A stretch of DNA of 64,000 bases from Bacillus sp. BGMRC 2118 (GCA_008364785.1 VTTJ01000003.1:1-64000); one strand, 5' to 3'; shown: positions 25,447-36,846, numbered from the stretch's first letter. Translations and numbers: made by a program. The notes: generated from the sequence alone by a model not told the origin.

Positions 25447-25475
25447 AGGCTATGTACTAAAAACTTGTTGCTATG
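25447..25475. repeat. Possible remnant of MITE-like family 1
   Basis: GGCTATGTACTAAAAACTTG and the next bases resemble the inward-read right end of the family (GGCTCTTTTCTAAAACTTTG). Only about 30 bases match, and no other end was found. Confidence 0.35.
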
Positions 25476-25539
25476 ATATTGAAACCTTTAACAACCAATT
25501 ACGTATATAAATGAAAATCATACATATAAGGAGAAGAAA

Positions 25540-25722
25540 ATGAAGAGAAATGTTCTAGGGATAGCACTCGTAATCATTAGTGCAATGACAATGGCAATCA
25601 CTATTTCATTTTTTAAGGATGTAGATTGGTACGAAACAATCAGAAGGGTTTCTTACGCTGGATTCATTATAGGTTCAGTTATGATTCCAAACTACTCTAA
25701 ACCGAAAAATAAGCAACTTTAA
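25540..25722 (+). CDS. Small hypothetical membrane protein
   Basis: I do not recognise this 60-residue protein. It has two hydrophobic segments (about 5-23 and 38-50) and a basic C-terminal tail (KPKNKQ). The start is convincing: AAGGAGAAGAAA directly precedes the ATG. It lies alone on the plus strand between the TPR gene and a minus-strand small gene. Confidence 0.6.
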   Translation: MKRNVLGIALVIISAMTMAITISFFKDVDWYETIRRVSYAGFIIGSVMIPNYSKPKNKQL

Positions 25723-25791
25723 AAGAAAGTAAACTTTTTCCAAAGTGTAAGTAACATGCATCAAGTTTACATTTTGACTACCTCCACCAAG

Positions 25792-25832
25792 TAAAAAAGG
25801 GTAGCACTATGTCAATGGTCATAGCACTACCC
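25792..25832 (-). terminator. Terminator after the 73-residue gene
   Basis: The 13-bp stem GGGTAGCACTATG/CATAGCACTACCC is near perfect, with an 8-base loop, followed on the minus strand by TTTTTTAC. It is convergent with the plus-strand gene ending at 25722 and may serve both. Confidence 0.88.
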
Positions 25833-26054
25833 TTACTCTGCAGGTACTTGTTCTTCATAACTGGATGTCTTTTTTTCAAAATGAACCAGTTTTTTCGTTT
25901 TGTCTTGATACAAATCGAACATAAAGGAGTCTGCATCAAGTTGGGTATGAAAGGATTTCTTCTCTGTTATCCATACACCTTCACATAATTCTCTATATGT
26001 AATCGTGATTTGGACAAACTCCACGAAGTTACTTCTCGTCAGTACAAATTCCAT
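25833..26054 (-). CDS. Hypothetical protein, 73 residues
   Basis: I do not recognise this small soluble protein. It has alternating strand-like and charged segments (RSNFVEFVQITITYREL, FDLYQDKTKKLVHFEKK) and no signal peptide. An AAAGGAG site lies seven bases before the ATG, and a strong terminator follows the stop, so it looks like a real monocistronic gene. A MITE-like element of family 2 begins 75 bases upstream. Confidence 0.65.
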   Translation of the reverse strand: MEFVLTRSNFVEFVQITITYRELCEGVWITEKKSFHTQLDADSFMFDLYQDKTKKLVHFEKKTSSYEEQVPAE

Positions 26055-26129
26055 AAAATAACTCCTTTATAGTTATATATACCTATCTACTATACTATAA
26101 AAGGTCGATTTTCTGTGAATTTTTTTCTT

Positions 26130-26308
26130 TGCTCTTTTAAACCTTGTTGTTGATTTTCGTTCCAGGACACTCGCCGGATACCGCGGGCGGGTTCGGGAGC
26201 CTCCTCGGCGCTTCTCGCCTGCATGAGTCTCCCTTACCGCGCTTCTTCTGCAGGTCCTTTCACTTCAATCAACTCTGCTAAATATCAACACTGTACTTTA
26301 ACACAGCC
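26130..26308. mobile_element. MITE-like element family 2, copy A
   Basis: About 179 bp with imperfect terminal inverted repeats. The left end reads TGCTCTTTTAAACCTTGTTG, and the right end read inwards is GGCTGTGTTAAAGTACAGTG. The interior is much more GC-rich than the surroundings (CGCCGGATACCGCGGGCGG, CTCCTCGGCGCTTCTCGCC). It lies 20 bases after the his operon. It is nearly identical to 45721-45908 over most of its length. The target duplication is not clear here. Confidence 0.78.
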
Positions 26309-26328
26309 TTTATTTTAGACTACATATA

Positions 26329-26943
26329 CTATTTCTTATGACGTTCTGTCAGAGCCTCTAACACTCGGTCTAACGGTAGTTTTTGCTCCTGCAATAATAC
26401 AAGGAGGTGATACAGCAAGTCAGCCACTTCCCACGTTAGCTCTTTTGGGTCACGATTTTTCGCGGCAATAATGACTTCGCCTGCTTCTTCGCCTACTTTT
26501 TTCAAAATCTTATCGACGCCTTTTTCGAATAAGTAGGTGGTGTACGCACCTTCTGGCATTTCTTGTTCACGTGTGGCAATGACTCGTTCTAGCTCATTTA
26601 TGATTCCAAATCGGTCTTCAGAAATAGAGTTGCCCTCAATTAACACCTCAGAAAAACATGAGTACGTGCCGTTATGACACGCAGGGCCGCTCGGAATAAC
26701 TTGAACAAGAATCGCATCTTGATCACAATCATAATTCATAGATACAATTTTTTGTGTATGTCCACTCGTTGCCCCTTTGTGCCAAAGCTCCTGACGAGAG
26801 CGACTATAGAACCATGTCTCTCGGCTTTCTAGTGATTTCTCTAGTGACTCCTTGTTCATGTAAGCTAGAGTGAGTACTTCTTTACTGATTGCATCTTGAA
26901 CGATGGCTGGTACTAATCCCTTTTCATCCCATTTTATATTCAC
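26329..26943 (-). CDS. hisI: Bifunctional phosphoribosyl-AMP cyclohydrolase / phosphoribosyl-ATP pyrophosphatase
   Basis: Catalyses steps 2 and 3 of histidine synthesis (HisE then HisI reactions) in one 204-residue chain. The cyclohydrolase half (about 1-110) has the Zn/Mg-binding residues in [13 protein letters not shown] and [12 protein letters not shown]; the pyrophosphatase half (about 115-204) has [27 protein letters not shown]. It is the last gene of the operon and overlaps hisF by 4 bases. No terminator hairpin was found before the MITE-like element 20 bases downstream. Confidence 0.96.
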   Translation of the reverse strand: MNIKWDEKGLVPAIVQDAISKEVLTLAYMNKESLEKSLESRETWFYSRSRQELWHKGATSGHTQKIVSMNYDCDQDAILVQVIPSGPACHNGTYSCFSEVLIEGNSISEDRFGIINELERVIATREQEMPEGAYTTYLFEKGVDKILKKVGEEAGEVIIAAKNRDPKELTWEVADLLYHLLVLLQEQKLPLDRVLEALTERHKK

Positions 26944-27698
26944 CGAATACTCACTCCCTTTTCTTTGAGAAAGCTCTTTACTTCTCGTACAGATGTTTCT
27001 TTATAGTGAAAAATGGAGGCAGCCAGTGCAGCGTCTGCTAACCCTTCCTTAAACACCGTTTCAAAGTGATCAGCCTTTCCCGCTCCTCCTGAGGCAATAA
27101 CAGGGACTGAAACAGCTGAACTTACGGTTTTCGTTAAGTCGATATTAAAGCCAGACTTTTCTCCGTCCTGGTCCATGCTTGTCAGCAAAATCTCTCCTGC
27201 TCCACGCTTCACTGCTTCCTTCGCCCAAGCAACCACTTCCCAATCTGTAGCATTTCGGCCACCATGTGTATACACACGCCAAGATTGAAGCTCTGCATCA
27301 TAACTAGCATCAATTGCACAGACGATACATTGGGAGCCAAAGAAAGCAGCACCTTCATTAATTAAATTAGGATTCACAAGAGCGGCTGTGTTTACTGAAA
27401 CCTTGTCGGCTCCTGCCCGCAAGATTCGTTTCATATCCTCAAGAGAATTGATTCCACCACCAACCGTAAACGGAATTGCCAGCTGAGATGCCACTTGTTC
27501 GACGACTTCAACCATCGTTTTCCTTCCTTCATGAGATGCAGATATATCTAAGAATACGAGTTCATCTGCTCCTTCTTCATCATAGAATGTAGCCAATTCA
27601 ACCGGATCACCTGCATCACGCAGCCCTAAAAATTGAATGCCTTTTACGACTCTTCCATCCTTCACATCTAAGCACGGTATAATACGTTTCGCTAGCAT
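26940..27698 (-). CDS. hisF: Imidazole glycerol phosphate synthase, cyclase subunit HisF
   Basis: Uses ammonia delivered by HisH to make imidazole glycerol phosphate and AICAR. The 252-residue TIM barrel has the catalytic Asp in [15 protein letters not shown] (near residue 11) and the second in [14 protein letters not shown], with phosphate loops VGGGINS and ASGGAGK. It overlaps hisA by 7 bases and hisI by 4, showing tight coupling. Confidence 0.97.
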   Translation of the reverse strand: MLAKRIIPCLDVKDGRVVKGIQFLGLRDAGDPVELATFYDEEGADELVFLDISASHEGRKTMVEVVEQVASQLAIPFTVGGGINSLEDMKRILRAGADKVSVNTAALVNPNLINEGAAFFGSQCIVCAIDASYDAELQSWRVYTHGGRNATDWEVVAWAKEAVKRGAGEILLTSMDQDGEKSGFNIDLTKTVSSAVSVPVIASGGAGKADHFETVFKEGLADAALAASIFHYKETSVREVKSFLKEKGVSIR

Positions 27699-28420
27699 AG
27701 TTCAACAGCTTCCTTAACTGTAAATTGATTGGTATAAAGTGCTTTACCGACTATTGCCCCAACCACTCCTGAAGAAGCAAATGCCTTTAACTTGACTACA
27801 TCTTCAAGTGAGCTTACCCCACCTGATGCAATTACAGCTTTCCCTGTTAACTCAGCCAATTCACATACAGCCTCAATATTTGGACCAGATAACATTCCGT
27901 CTGTCGCAATATCCGTAAAAATAAACGTCTCGGCACCATATTCAATGAGCTGCAAAGCAAGGTCTGTTGCCTTTACCGAGGATGTTTCTATCCAACCTTC
28001 TGTTGCTACAAAACCGTTTTTCGCGTCCAATCCAATTGCAATTTTTGATCCATAAGTCTGTAGCATCTCTTTTACAAAACTTGGGTTGTTGATGGCAGCA
28101 CTTCCAAGTATGACACGATCTACACCTTGACTTAAATAGTAATTAACATCTTCAGCAGTCCGAATTCCTCCACCAATTTGAACCTTAACGGAAAGTTCCT
28201 TTGCAACTTGAAGGACGTATGAATGATTGACCGGTTTTCCTTCTTTTGCTCCGTCAAGATCGACCATGTGGATCCACTCAGCACCTTGCTCAGCAAATAG
28301 GGAAGCCATGTCAAATGGAGAGTCTCCATACACCGTTTCCTTTTCATAGTCTCCCTGCAGCAATCGCACGCATTTCCCACCACGCATATCAATTGCCGGG
28401 TATATTGTGAAATTTGACAT
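27692..28420 (-). CDS. hisA: ProFAR isomerase HisA
   Basis: Opens the ribose ring of ProFAR by an Amadori rearrangement. The 242-residue TIM barrel, a paralogue of HisF, has the catalytic Asp in [14 protein letters not shown] near residue 10, the second in [15 protein letters not shown], and the phosphate loops [10 protein letters not shown] and [10 protein letters not shown]. Its start directly follows the hisH stop. Confidence 0.97.
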   Translation of the reverse strand: MSNFTIYPAIDMRGGKCVRLLQGDYEKETVYGDSPFDMASLFAEQGAEWIHMVDLDGAKEGKPVNHSYVLQVAKELSVKVQIGGGIRTAEDVNYYLSQGVDRVILGSAAINNPSFVKEMLQTYGSKIAIGLDAKNGFVATEGWIETSSVKATDLALQLIEYGAETFIFTDIATDGMLSGPNIEAVCELAELTGKAVIASGGVSSLEDVVKLKAFASSGVVGAIVGKALYTNQFTVKEAVELC

Positions 28421-29053
28421 CTATTCTCTCCCCTTTTCCACGATTTTCGCAAAGTTTTGAAGCAATGTAATCCCTAAGTCTCCACTTTTCTCTGGATGGA
28501 ATTGTGCACCAAATACATTTCCTTTTTCAACAATTGCCGGAACATCCACATCATATTCGCTGGAAGCAACAACCACCTGTTGATCCTGTGTATTCACATA
28601 ATAGGAATGCACGAAATAAACATAGCCTTGCTCTACTCCTGACAAAAGAGGACTGTTACGATGGTACGTTAATTCGTTCCAACCCATGTGTGGTACTTTA
28701 TACAAAATGCCTTGTTCATTTTCCCCGCGAAATCGGACAACACGTCCTTGTATGAGACCAAGACCCTTCGTTTCACCATTTTCTTCACTTTCTTCAAATA
28801 ACAGCTGCATACCTAAGCAAATACCGAGTAAAGGCTTTCCTGATGAGACTTGCTCATTAATAAACGTCGTTAAGCCTGACTCGTTTAAACTATGCATTGC
28901 ATCCTTAAACGAACCGACACCTGGTAATAGCAGTCCGTCAGCTTTTGCTAATTCCTCCGGGTCTCCGGAAATGATATATTCATAATTCAACCTCTCAAGT
29001 GCTTTACTGACGCTAAATAAATTACCCATTCCATAATCGATAATACCGATCAT
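28421..29053 (-). CDS. hisH: Imidazole glycerol phosphate synthase, glutaminase subunit HisH
   Basis: A class I glutamine amidotransferase that feeds ammonia to HisF. The 210-residue protein has the nucleophile Cys in [11 protein letters not shown] (near residue 80), the oxyanion strand [12 protein letters not shown], and the His and Glu of the triad in [10 protein letters not shown] near residue 185. It starts directly after the hisB stop codon. Confidence 0.97.
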   Translation of the reverse strand: MIGIIDYGMGNLFSVSKALERLNYEYIISGDPEELAKADGLLLPGVGSFKDAMHSLNESGLTTFINEQVSSGKPLLGICLGMQLLFEESEENGETKGLGLIQGRVVRFRGENEQGILYKVPHMGWNELTYHRNSPLLSGVEQGYVYFVHSYYVNTQDQQVVVASSEYDVDVPAIVEKGNVFGAQFHPEKSGDLGITLLQNFAKIVEKGRE

Positions 29054-29647
29054 TTATAACATTCCCTTCGTAGATGGAACCCCCTTAATTCGTGGGTCAA
29101 TCGTTGTCGCCTCATCTAATGCACGACCAAGCGCTTTAAAAATGGCTTCGATAATGTGATGAGTATTTTGACCATAATGTACGATCACATGAAGATTCAT
29201 TCTCGCTTCTAATGCCAGCTTCCATAAAAATTCATGGACAAGCTCTGTATCAAAGGTACCTACCTTTTGACTTGGAAATTGCGCACGAAATTCTAAGTGT
29301 GGTCGATTGCTTAAATCTACGACTACTTGTGCAAGTGCTTCATCCATTGGGACAAAGGCATTGCCGTATCGTTTAATTCCTTTTTTATCTCCAAGTGCTT
29401 CCTTTAAGGCAATTCCTAGACAGATACCGATATCCTCTGTTGTATGATGGTCATCGATTTCAATGTCTCCATTTGCATCCACAGTTAGATTAAATTGTCC
29501 GTGCTTCGTAAATAAATCAAGCATATGATTCATAAATGGAACGCTTGTATCCAGGGATGATTGTCCTTCTCCATCAATGGCAAAGTTCAGCTTAATTTGT
29601 GTTTCATTTGTATTTCGTTCTATAACAGCCTCGCGTACGTTTGTCAT
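29054..29647 (-). CDS. hisB: Imidazoleglycerol-phosphate dehydratase
   Basis: A Mn-dependent dehydratase acting on imidazole glycerol phosphate. At 197 residues it is the monofunctional form, without the phosphatase domain seen in enterobacterial HisB. Metal-binding motifs [10 protein letters not shown] and the C-terminal [19 protein letters not shown] are intact. A separate histidinol-phosphatase gene is not in this operon. It overlaps hisD by 4 bases. Confidence 0.97.
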   Translation of the reverse strand: MTNVREAVIERNTNETQIKLNFAIDGEGQSSLDTSVPFMNHMLDLFTKHGQFNLTVDANGDIEIDDHHTTEDIGICLGIALKEALGDKKGIKRYGNAFVPMDEALAQVVVDLSNRPHLEFRAQFPSQKVGTFDTELVHEFLWKLALEARMNLHVIVHYGQNTHHIIEAIFKALGRALDEATTIDPRIKGVPSTKGML

Positions 29648-30918
29648 TTTGTATCCTCCAATCGGTATTCTACTGCTCTCGCATGTGCTTCCAATCCTTC
29701 TAATCTAGCGAAGGCTGCTACCTTATGACCATTTTCTAGCATTGCTTGCTTGCTATAGGAAATGATGCTTGATTTTTTCGTAAATTCATCGACATTTAAA
29801 GGACTTGAAAATCGTGCTGTTCCATTCGTTGGCAGCACATGATTCGGTCCGGCAAAATAATCACCAATCGGCTCTGTGCTGTAACGCCCCAGGAAAATGG
29901 CACCTGCATGACGGATTTTCCCCAATAGAGTCATCGGGTCCTCTGTCATAATTTCCAGGTGTTCTGGTGCTAATTCATTGACTAAGTCAACAGCTTCATC
30001 TACTGTATCGGTGACGTAGATTGCACCATAGTCTTCAATGGATTTTTCGGCAATTTCTTTTTTCGGAAGAGTTTCCAGCTGTTTTTCTACTTCAGTTTTC
30101 ACTTGTTCAGCAAAGGAAAGAGACGTTGTGACAAGGACACTGGATGCTCGCTCATCATGCTCAGCTTGTGATAGTAAGTCTGCAGCAACCTCCTCGGGTC
30201 TGGCTGTTTCATCTGCTAACACGACAATTTCACTTGGACCAGCAATCATATCAATGGCAACCGTTCCATATACCTCTCGCTTGGCAAGGGCGACATAAAT
30301 GTTTCCTGGGCCTACAATCTTATCAACTTTCTTAATACTTTCTGTTCCGTAAGCTAACGCAGCTATTGCTTGTGCGCCTCCGACTTTGTAAATCTCTTGT
30401 ACGCCTAACTCTGCAGCTGCAACAACGACACCCGCTGGTAACGAACCATTCAGTCCTGGGGGTGAAACCATGACAATTCTCCCCACACCTGCAACTAATG
30501 CAGGTATAACATTCATCAAAACAGAAGAAGGGTATGCGGCCAAACCACCAGGTACATACACACCGACCGAGTCTAGCGGCGTAATTTTTTGTCCAAGAAT
30601 CGTTCCATTTTCCTCTGTCGCAATCCATGATTCTCGTCTTTGACGCTCATGATAGCTTCTAATATTTTGAGAAGCCTCACGGATAATTTCCAGCATTTCT
30701 TCACCAAGTTCTTTGTATGCAAAAGTGATTTCCTCTTCTGTCACTCGTAGGTCGTTAAGCTTTACTCCATCAAACTTTTCAGTTAGGGAAAACAGTGTCT
30801 CATCACCGCCCCGACGAACGGAAGCGATAATATCGACTACGGTAAGCAGCTGCTCCTCTGTTCCTTGTTCAATTGTTCTTTTCAATGTAGCTGCCTCTGG
30901 ATTTTCGATAATGTTCAC
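29644..30918 (-). CDS. hisD: Histidinol dehydrogenase
   Basis: Performs the last two oxidations, histidinol to histidine, with zinc and NAD. The 424-residue protein shows [18 protein letters not shown], the segment [17 protein letters not shown] followed by [10 protein letters not shown], the metal and catalytic residues in LLSQAEHDE and [10 protein letters not shown], and [14 protein letters not shown]. Overlaps with hisG and hisB are 4 bases each. Confidence 0.97.
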   Translation of the reverse strand: MNIIENPEAATLKRTIEQGTEEQLLTVVDIIASVRRGGDETLFSLTEKFDGVKLNDLRVTEEEITFAYKELGEEMLEIIREASQNIRSYHERQRRESWIATEENGTILGQKITPLDSVGVYVPGGLAAYPSSVLMNVIPALVAGVGRIVMVSPPGLNGSLPAGVVVAAAELGVQEIYKVGGAQAIAALAYGTESIKKVDKIVGPGNIYVALAKREVYGTVAIDMIAGPSEIVVLADETARPEEVAADLLSQAEHDERASSVLVTTSLSFAEQVKTEVEKQLETLPKKEIAEKSIEDYGAIYVTDTVDEAVDLVNELAPEHLEIMTEDPMTLLGKIRHAGAIFLGRYSTEPIGDYFAGPNHVLPTNGTARFSSPLNVDEFTKKSSIISYSKQAMLENGHKVAAFARLEGLEAHARAVEYRLEDTK

Positions 30919-31550
30919 TGCTTCTCTCCTCCCCTTGAGACTACTTCTGATAACCTCTCGACTAACTCATCAATCATCTCATGTTTGACACGATAGCTCA
31001 CTGGATTCACGATGACTCTCGTTGTAATATCTACCATTCTCTCTAGTTCTACTAACCCGTTTTCCTTTAATGTCTGTCCACTAGAAACAATGTCTACAAT
31101 TCGGTCAGCCAACCCGATTAATGGTGCCAATTCAATGGACCCATTTAGCTTAATAATTTCAACCTGTTCTCCTTGTTCTCGGAAATAGCTTGATGCTACA
31201 TTTGGATACTTCGTCGCTACTTTTGGGGCAACATCCTGTAGCTTTGCATTCGGTAGTCCTGCGACCGCGAGATAACACTTGCTTATATTCAAGTCGAGCA
31301 CTTCATACACATCTCGCTCTTCCTCAAGCATCACGTCTTTACCAGCAATTCCGACATCTGCTACTCCATGCTCAACGTATGTGACAACATCCATCGGCTT
31401 CGCTAAAATAAACTTCATGTTCGCTTCTTCTATCGATAAAATAAGTTTACGAGATTCATCAAATTCCAGAGGAAGTGGATAGCCTGCTTTTCGCAAGAGC
31501 TCTGCTGCTTCTTCAAAAATTCTTCCCTTTGGCATGGCAATTGTGATCAA
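30915..31550 (-). CDS. hisG: ATP phosphoribosyltransferase, short form HisG
   Basis: The first committed enzyme of histidine synthesis. At 211 residues it is the short form, which lacks the C-terminal regulatory domain and needs HisZ, encoded directly upstream. Visible motifs are [15 protein letters not shown], the [10 protein letters not shown] segment and the phosphoribosyl-binding loop [15 protein letters not shown]. It overlaps hisZ and hisD by 4 bases each. Confidence 0.97.
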   Translation of the reverse strand: MITIAMPKGRIFEEAAELLRKAGYPLPLEFDESRKLILSIEEANMKFILAKPMDVVTYVEHGVADVGIAGKDVMLEEERDVYEVLDLNISKCYLAVAGLPNAKLQDVAPKVATKYPNVASSYFREQGEQVEIIKLNGSIELAPLIGLADRIVDIVSSGQTLKENGLVELERMVDITTRVIVNPVSYRVKHEMIDELVERLSEVVSRGGEKQ

Positions 31551-32731
31551 CGACTGTCCCTCCCTGCAGCTCCAATTAAATACGTTACTTCGGTAAATCT
31601 ATTAGTATATGAATCGATATGTTCGACACCTGAGATCTCCTGCATAATAAGCTTTTTACCTTGCTCCCTTTTCTCTGAAACATATGCTAAAGCTTCCTTT
31701 CTTCGTTCCTCACTAAAAATGACACATTCGATGGAGTTTGTTTCTTGGAATTCTGGTATTGCTTCTAGTAAGTAGTCCATCCGAATCGCAAAGCCTGTAG
31801 CGGCTGCCGGGCGATCAAATTTTGCTAACAATTGATCATATCTTCCACCTGAGCATATTGGGTAACCAACGTTGGCCGAATACCCCTCAAATACAACACC
31901 TGTGTAGTAGCTCATATGTGAGACGAGATTTAAGTCTAGTTTGACTGCACTCATCACTCCACTTACTTCAAGAGCTTTCACGACATCCTCTAATTCCTTC
32001 AATGCCTTTAAAGCCTTTTCTCCTTGCACAAGCTCTCTTGCCAGGTTGATGACATTTTCTTTGCCCCTGAGCTGCATAAGAGCAAGTAACTTTTCTTTAT
32101 CAATCGATGATAGGGTTAGCCCTTTAATATGCTCTCGGTACCCTACATAATTTTTTTCATATAAAAATCTTCTGATTTCAGAGGCACGTTCTTCTGTGCC
32201 TAGTATTTCAAGAAATAATGCATTCACAAAACCAACATGACCAAGTGCAACCGTAAACTCTGATAACCCTGCTTCTTGCAGTGAATCAATCAATAACGTA
32301 ATTACTTCAGCATCTGCACTTGCTGTTTGATCACCAATTAACTCAACACCGATATGTTCAAACTCTGCCGGTCTTCCACCTTCACGTTGCTGCGCACGAA
32401 ACACATTCGTCGAATAAGCAAGTCTGAGTGGATAACCACCTGTATAAAGCCTCGATGCAGCAAGTCTTGCAATCGGAGCCGTCATATCCGGTCGTAACAC
32501 AAGCGAGTAGCCTTGTTGATCCATTAACTTAAACAGTTGCTGATCTAATATCGCCGACGCCTCACCAACCGTCTCATAAAATTCTAGAGTTGGAGTCTCT
32601 AAGAACTCATAGCCATAGCCCTCCATCACACCCGCCACTCTACTTCGCACTTCTTGTTTCCGTTTATATAAAAGAGGTAATGTATCCCTCATGCCAACAG
32701 GCTTTTCAAACATTTTTCGCTTTGACAACAC
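31547..32731 (-). CDS. hisZ: ATP phosphoribosyltransferase regulatory subunit HisZ
   Basis: A catalytically silent paralogue of histidyl-tRNA synthetase that completes short-form HisG and carries feedback inhibition by histidine. The class II synthetase-like motifs are visible ([49 protein letters not shown]), while the tRNA-binding domain is missing. The start is uncertain: I used GTG 32731, eight bases after GGAAGG; GTG 32737 and ATG 32713 (MFEKPVG) are alternatives. It is the first gene of the operon, which lacks a recognisable T-box or other leader in the 190 bases upstream. Confidence 0.93.
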   Translation of the reverse strand: MLSKRKMFEKPVGMRDTLPLLYKRKQEVRSRVAGVMEGYGYEFLETPTLEFYETVGEASAILDQQLFKLMDQQGYSLVLRPDMTAPIARLAASRLYTGGYPLRLAYSTNVFRAQQREGGRPAEFEHIGVELIGDQTASADAEVITLLIDSLQEAGLSEFTVALGHVGFVNALFLEILGTEERASEIRRFLYEKNYVGYREHIKGLTLSSIDKEKLLALMQLRGKENVINLARELVQGEKALKALKELEDVVKALEVSGVMSAVKLDLNLVSHMSYYTGVVFEGYSANVGYPICSGGRYDQLLAKFDRPAAATGFAIRMDYLLEAIPEFQETNSIECVIFSEERRKEALAYVSEKREQGKKLIMQEISGVEHIDSYTNRFTEVTYLIGAAGRDSR

Positions 32732-32854
32732 CCACACAACCTTCCATCCAGCTGTCTTCTATTTTCAGAATCCTTTAGTTCGCTAATATGGTAATAAATT
32801 AAAGTTAACTGTATTTTACAATTTATGAAGAGTCACGTCAACTCAAAAACCCCC

Positions 32855-32910
32855 TGTGCCTGTCACCTGTCGAAATCGACAGGTGACAGGCACTTCCCGG
32901 ATTTTGTCGA
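32855..32910. repeat. GTGCC/GGCAC hairpin repeat, copy 3, with 18-bp perfect arms
   Basis: GTGCCTGTCACCTGTCGA and its exact reverse complement are separated by two bases (32855-32892), followed by TTCCCGGATTTTGTCGAA. This is the strongest hairpin of the family. It lies just beyond the yvoF terminator, in the same orientation as the other copies. Confidence 0.8.
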
Positions 32911-32914
32911 ATAC

Positions 32915-32948
32915 AAAAAAGCTACAAACAAGTTTACTTGTTTGTAGC
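32915..32948 (-). terminator. Terminator of yvoF, overlapping its last codons
   Basis: The 12-bp perfect stem GCTACAAACAAG/CTTGTTTGTAGC has its loop at the yvoF stop codon; its 5' arm on the minus strand encodes Ala-Thr-Asn-Lys. It is followed by TTTTTTGTA. Confidence 0.88.
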
Positions 32949-33464
32949 TAACGGGTTTTCTTTTTCTCGTTGTTCCATTTCTTCTTTTGTGTAGATGACT
33001 TGCATTGGGTTACCGCCAACGAAGGCTCCAGGAGGAACGTCACGGTGGACGAGGGTGCCAGCTGATACGATAGCTCCATCGCCGATGACAACACCTGGCA
33101 GGATCGTTGTATTCGCGCCAATCATGACTCCACTGCCGATTTCAACATCGCCAAGGCGGTATTCTTTAATTAAATATTCATGAGCAAGAATCGTTGTGTT
33201 GTAGCCGATTACGGTATTCTCCCCCACGCTGATTTTCTCTGGAAACATAATATCAAGCATGACCATTAATGCGAAGGCTGTCTGGTCGCCAACCTTCATA
33301 CCAAGGAAATTTCGATACAGCCAATTTTTCACCGGCAAGAACGGTGTATATCGCGCTACCTGGATCACGATAAAGTTTTTAACAACCTTCCAAAACGGAA
33401 CTGTTTTATAAATGTGCCATAATGAATTTGATTCTTTAACTGGAAAACGTTCAGTTCTTCTCAC
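32934..33464 (-). CDS. yvoF: Acyltransferase with left-handed beta-helix (YvoF-like)
   Basis: A 176-residue hexapeptide-repeat acetyltransferase. Imperfect hexapeptides run from about residue 75 to 155 ([48 protein letters not shown], followed by [15 protein letters not shown]), the signature of the trimeric left-handed helix. The acceptor is unknown. It overlaps ppaX by 14 bases and belongs to the hprK-lgt-yvoD-ppaX-yvoF operon. Confidence 0.9.
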   Translation of the reverse strand: MRRTERFPVKESNSLWHIYKTVPFWKVVKNFIVIQVARYTPFLPVKNWLYRNFLGMKVGDQTAFALMVMLDIMFPEKISVGENTVIGYNTTILAHEYLIKEYRLGDVEIGSGVMIGANTTILPGVVIGDGAIVSAGTLVHRDVPPGAFVGGNPMQVIYTKEEMEQREKENPLATNK

Positions 33465-34107
33465 TTTCGTTCTCCTCTAAAATGGCCAATAAGTCTCTCA
33501 TATTATGAAGCATATAATCTGGATTGTACGTTTCCAGGAATTCAATTCCCTTTAATGACCACGCAACTCCTGCCGTCAGCGTACCGGCATTTTGCCCTGC
33601 TTCAATATCATGATAGTTATCTCCAACCATAATCGCTTCCTCAGGCTTTGCATCTAACAAAGCTAACGCCTTTTCAACCGGCTCTGGATGAGGCTTCGCA
33701 TGCTCCACATCATCCAGTGTTACAACAATATCAAAAAACTGATCCAGCTTTGTGAGCTTTAATCCCATGTTCACTGTGTTCCTAAGCTTTGTGGTCACAA
33801 TACCAAGCTTATAGCCCTTTTTATGAAGAGTTTCAATTGTTTCATATACACCCTCAAACTCTGTAACCAACTCATCATGATGAGATAAGTTATGTGTACG
33901 ATACGTATCAATCATTTCCTGTACACGGCTTTCATCAATGGCCACAAACGTATCATACAGAGGAGGTCCAATATACTGAATCGCGTCCTCTCGTTTATAA
34001 AGACCCGGATAATAATGCTCTAACGTGTGTAAAAATGAAGCAATAATTAATTCATTTGTATCAATTAAAGTTCCATCTAAATCAAATAATAAAGTATTAA
34101 CCTTCAT
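33451..34107 (-). CDS. ppaX: Pyrophosphatase PpaX (HAD superfamily)
   Basis: Hydrolyses pyrophosphate, which HprK/P releases when it dephosphorylates Ser-P-HPr and Ser-P-Crh. The 218-residue HAD protein has the nucleophile motif [13 protein letters not shown] (Asp9, Asp11), the cap domain, the Thr/Lys motifs IVTTKLRNT and [11 protein letters not shown], and the metal-binding [16 protein letters not shown]. Its place three genes after hprK supports PpaX over other HAD phosphatases. Confidence 0.93.
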   Translation of the reverse strand: MKVNTLLFDLDGTLIDTNELIIASFLHTLEHYYPGLYKREDAIQYIGPPLYDTFVAIDESRVQEMIDTYRTHNLSHHDELVTEFEGVYETIETLHKKGYKLGIVTTKLRNTVNMGLKLTKLDQFFDIVVTLDDVEHAKPHPEPVEKALALLDAKPEEAIMVGDNYHDIEAGQNAGTLTAGVAWSLKGIEFLETYNPDYMLHNMRDLLAILEENESEKN

Positions 34108-35044
34108 ACGTCGGTGCTTCCCTTCTATTCACCCGCTGTGCTCTGTTCCATATAAATGCCACAATAATCGTTAATAATATCGCAACAGATAAACGAATCA
34201 ATAACAATGGCAATACTGGTATACCAAGCGGAATAAAAATTAAAGTATCCTCTACGACAGCATGACACGCTACGAGGAATATAAAGGCAAGTGTTAAATC
34301 CTTTTTACTCACTCCATCTTCCTTTGCTGCTTGAATCATCACCCCTGCACCAAATGCAAGGCCAAACAATAACCCAGCTGCAAGTGTTGTTGATGTATTT
34401 TCTTTCATGCCAAGTGCTCTCGTAATAGGTGCCATCCATTTTGAAAAAACATCAATCCATTTCAAATCTTTTAAAATTTGTATGACAATCATTAACGGAA
34501 TGACGATGATTGCCAATTGAAATATTCCTACTAGTGCTTTGGAAATCGCATCCCAAACAATAGGTCCAAATCCAGTGATCACTTCGTTTGACTTCGTGAT
34601 GAGACCATACTTGGCCATCTCTCCGCCGCCGTTCCAAACTACATTAATTACAGCAGCTGAGATAAACGCCAATCCTAACCGAACGGTAATGGCAATCCAT
34701 ACACTTACTCCCACTCGCTTTGCAACTGATGATTCAATTAAAAGATTGTGTGAAAATGAAAGCATCACTGCTAGGATGAATACTTCCTTTACCGTCAAAT
34801 CAAGGGATAGAATCGCACCGATTGCAGCATATAAGTTCAAGAAGTTACCGATCACTAACGGAATGGCTGCATCACCAGATAGACCAATTACTTTCATTAA
34901 TGGTGTGATTGCTGTTGTCACCCAGCCTAAAATGGGGGTATATTGCAGCAAGGTTACAATTAGTGTAATCGGGAAAATGACCTTTCCTAATGTCCATGTC
35001 GTTGATAAACCTACGAACCAACCTTTTTTAACACTTCCCCACAT
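34097..35044 (-). CDS. yvoD: Nucleoside-recognition (Gate) domain membrane protein YvoD
   Basis: A 315-residue membrane protein with two Gate/nucleoside-recognition repeats (about 40-140 and 170-280) and about eight hydrophobic segments. [15 protein letters not shown] and the Gly/Ala-rich [24 protein letters not shown] are typical. Related SpmA/SpmB-type proteins act in spores, but the role of YvoD is unknown. It overlaps ppaX by 11 bases and follows lgt by 29 bases. Confidence 0.88.
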   Translation of the reverse strand: MWGSVKKGWFVGLSTTWTLGKVIFPITLIVTLLQYTPILGWVTTAITPLMKVIGLSGDAAIPLVIGNFLNLYAAIGAILSLDLTVKEVFILAVMLSFSHNLLIESSVAKRVGVSVWIAITVRLGLAFISAAVINVVWNGGGEMAKYGLITKSNEVITGFGPIVWDAISKALVGIFQLAIIVIPLMIVIQILKDLKWIDVFSKWMAPITRALGMKENTSTTLAAGLLFGLAFGAGVMIQAAKEDGVSKKDLTLAFIFLVACHAVVEDTLIFIPLGIPVLPLLLIRLSVAILLTIIVAFIWNRAQRVNRREAPTYEG

Positions 35045-35073
35045 GATGTCCTCTCCCCTTTTTGTGCAATCTT

Positions 35074-35895
35074 CTAGTTGTTGGCTACATCTAGATATCT
35101 TTTATTTGAAAGTCCTTTTACGCGTCTAAAAATAAGCAAACCTAATGCCAGTAAAAATAGTCCGATCGAAATGACCTGTGCAATACGCAATGTCTCTGTC
35201 AGCATTAAACTGTCTGTTCGCAACCCTTCAATAAAGAAGCGACCGACTGAATACCACATCACATAAGTTAGGAATAATTCCCCACGACGTAAGTTTACGC
35301 GGCGCAACAGGAGGAGTATGACAAACCCAACGATATTCCATAACGATTCATATAAGAACGTTGGGTGATAATACACACCATTGATATACATTTGATTCAC
35401 AATAAAGTTAGGTAAATGAAGGCCCTCTAGAAACTGTCGTGTTACTTCCCCACCGTGAGCTTCCTGGTTCATAAAATTTCCCCAGCGGCCAATTGCTTGC
35501 CCTAAAATAATACTCGGCGCACCAATATCGGCAACCTTCCAGAAAGAGATTCCACGCTTTCTTGTAAACACGACCGCTGTCACAATGGCTCCGATGAGAC
35601 CACCGTGAATCGCTAATCCACCTTCCCATATTGCAAAGATTTTCCCAGGATGATCAAGATAATAATCCAGCTTAAACAGCACATAATAGGCTCTAGCTGA
35701 AAGAATTGCAATGGGTATTGCCCATAACACTAAATCAACAAATACTTCTTTATTAAGTCCTCTTCGTTGTGATTCACGAACCGCAAGCCATAAGCCAAGC
35801 ATTGCCCCCGTTCCAATAATTACACCATACCAGTAAATTGTGAATGGACCTAACTCTAAAAAGACCCGGTCCAGTTGAGGGATATTCCCTTCCAT
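35074..35895 (-). CDS. lgt: Prolipoprotein diacylglyceryl transferase
   Basis: Transfers diacylglycerol from phosphatidylglycerol to the lipobox Cys of prolipoproteins at the membrane. The 273-residue protein has about seven membrane segments. The family signature [14 protein letters not shown] is complete, and the conserved [14 protein letters not shown], the His in [11 protein letters not shown] and the FLYESLWN motif are present. It follows hprK by 15 bases, the order seen in Bacillus subtilis. Confidence 0.97.
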   Translation of the reverse strand: MEGNIPQLDRVFLELGPFTIYWYGVIIGTGAMLGLWLAVRESQRRGLNKEVFVDLVLWAIPIAILSARAYYVLFKLDYYLDHPGKIFAIWEGGLAIHGGLIGAIVTAVVFTRKRGISFWKVADIGAPSIILGQAIGRWGNFMNQEAHGGEVTRQFLEGLHLPNFIVNQMYINGVYYHPTFLYESLWNIVGFVILLLLRRVNLRRGELFLTYVMWYSVGRFFIEGLRTDSLMLTETLRIAQVISIGLFLLALGLLIFRRVKGLSNKRYLDVANN

Positions 35896-35910
35896 CTACT
35901 CCACTCCCCA

Positions 35911-36846
35911 TTACATATCTTCATTTTCTCCATCATCTATGACGCCTGTTAATTTATTTGAAAATTGCTCTGCAGCATTAATCCCCATATTTTTTAAACG
36001 ATAATTCATTGCTGCAACCTCGATTAACACAGACAAGTTACGACCTGGTCGTACTGGAAGCGTCAACCTTGTAATGTCTGTATCAATGATTTTTATTTTT
36101 TCATCATCCAGTCCTAAACGATCATATTGTTTCGTTTGATCCCATAGCTCTAAGTTTACAACAAGTGTGATTCGTTTATAAGACCGTACTGCTCCTGCTC
36201 CAAACAGTGTCATGACATTAATAATGCCGACACCGCGAATTTCAAGTAGATGCTGAATTAATTCTGGTGCACTTCCAACTAATGTGTCTTGATCTTCCTG
36301 TCTAATTTCAACACAGTCATCTGCAACAAGACGATGTCCACGCTTCACCAGCTCGAGGGCTGTTTCACTTTTCCCAACACCGCTTTTCCCAGTAATCAAC
36401 ACACCAACGCCATAAATATCAACAAGAACTCCATGTATAGCAGTAGTCGGAGCAAGCATACCTTCAAGATAGTTCGTTAATCTACTAGATAATCGTGTTG
36501 TTTTCATGGCCGAACGGATAACCGGCACTGCTTCACGCTCTGCAGCATCAACTAATTCCTGAGGAACCTCAAAGTCTCTTGAGATAATGATACCAGGGGT
36601 TATATCTGTACAAAGCTTATCCATACGATCTTTCTTCTCATCAGGAGATAGCTGTTCAAAAAAAGACATCTCTGTTTTACCGAGTAATTGAATTCGTTCT
36701 GCTGGATAATACGCAAAATAGCCAGCCATTTCAATACCCGGCCGAGAAATATCACTTGTCGTAATCGGCCTGTTAATCCCTTCTTTCCCACAAACAACCT
36801 CTAGCTGAAACTTTTCAATTAAATCCTTTGTCCGAACCTTCACCAT
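35911..36846 (-). CDS. hprK: HPr kinase/phosphorylase
   Basis: The bifunctional sensor enzyme that phosphorylates Ser46 of HPr and Crh and removes the phosphate again, setting carbon catabolite repression. The 311-residue protein has the P-loop GKSGVGKS (153-160), the His in [14 protein letters not shown], the VADDCVEI segment and the C-terminal signature [20 protein letters not shown]. It leads the lgt-yvoD-ppaX-yvoF operon, and PpaX removes the pyrophosphate it makes; its target Crh is encoded at 18.7 kb. Confidence 0.97.
   Translation of the reverse strand: MVKVRTKDLIEKFQLEVVCGKEGINRPITTSDISRPGIEMAGYFAYYPAERIQLLGKTEMSFFEQLSPDEKKDRMDKLCTDITPGIIISRDFEVPQELVDAAEREAVPVIRSAMKTTRLSSRLTNYLEGMLAPTTAIHGVLVDIYGVGVLITGKSGVGKSETALELVKRGHRLVADDCVEIRQEDQDTLVGSAPELIQHLLEIRGVGIINVMTLFGAGAVRSYKRITLVVNLELWDQTKQYDRLGLDDEKIKIIDTDITRLTLPVRPGRNLSVLIEVAAMNYRLKNMGINAAEQFSNKLTGVIDDGENEDM

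Noticed and set aside
32738..32933. T-box leader upstream of the histidine operon
   Set aside because: The spacer is short and holds a hairpin repeat and terminator of yvoF; no T-box core sequence was found.
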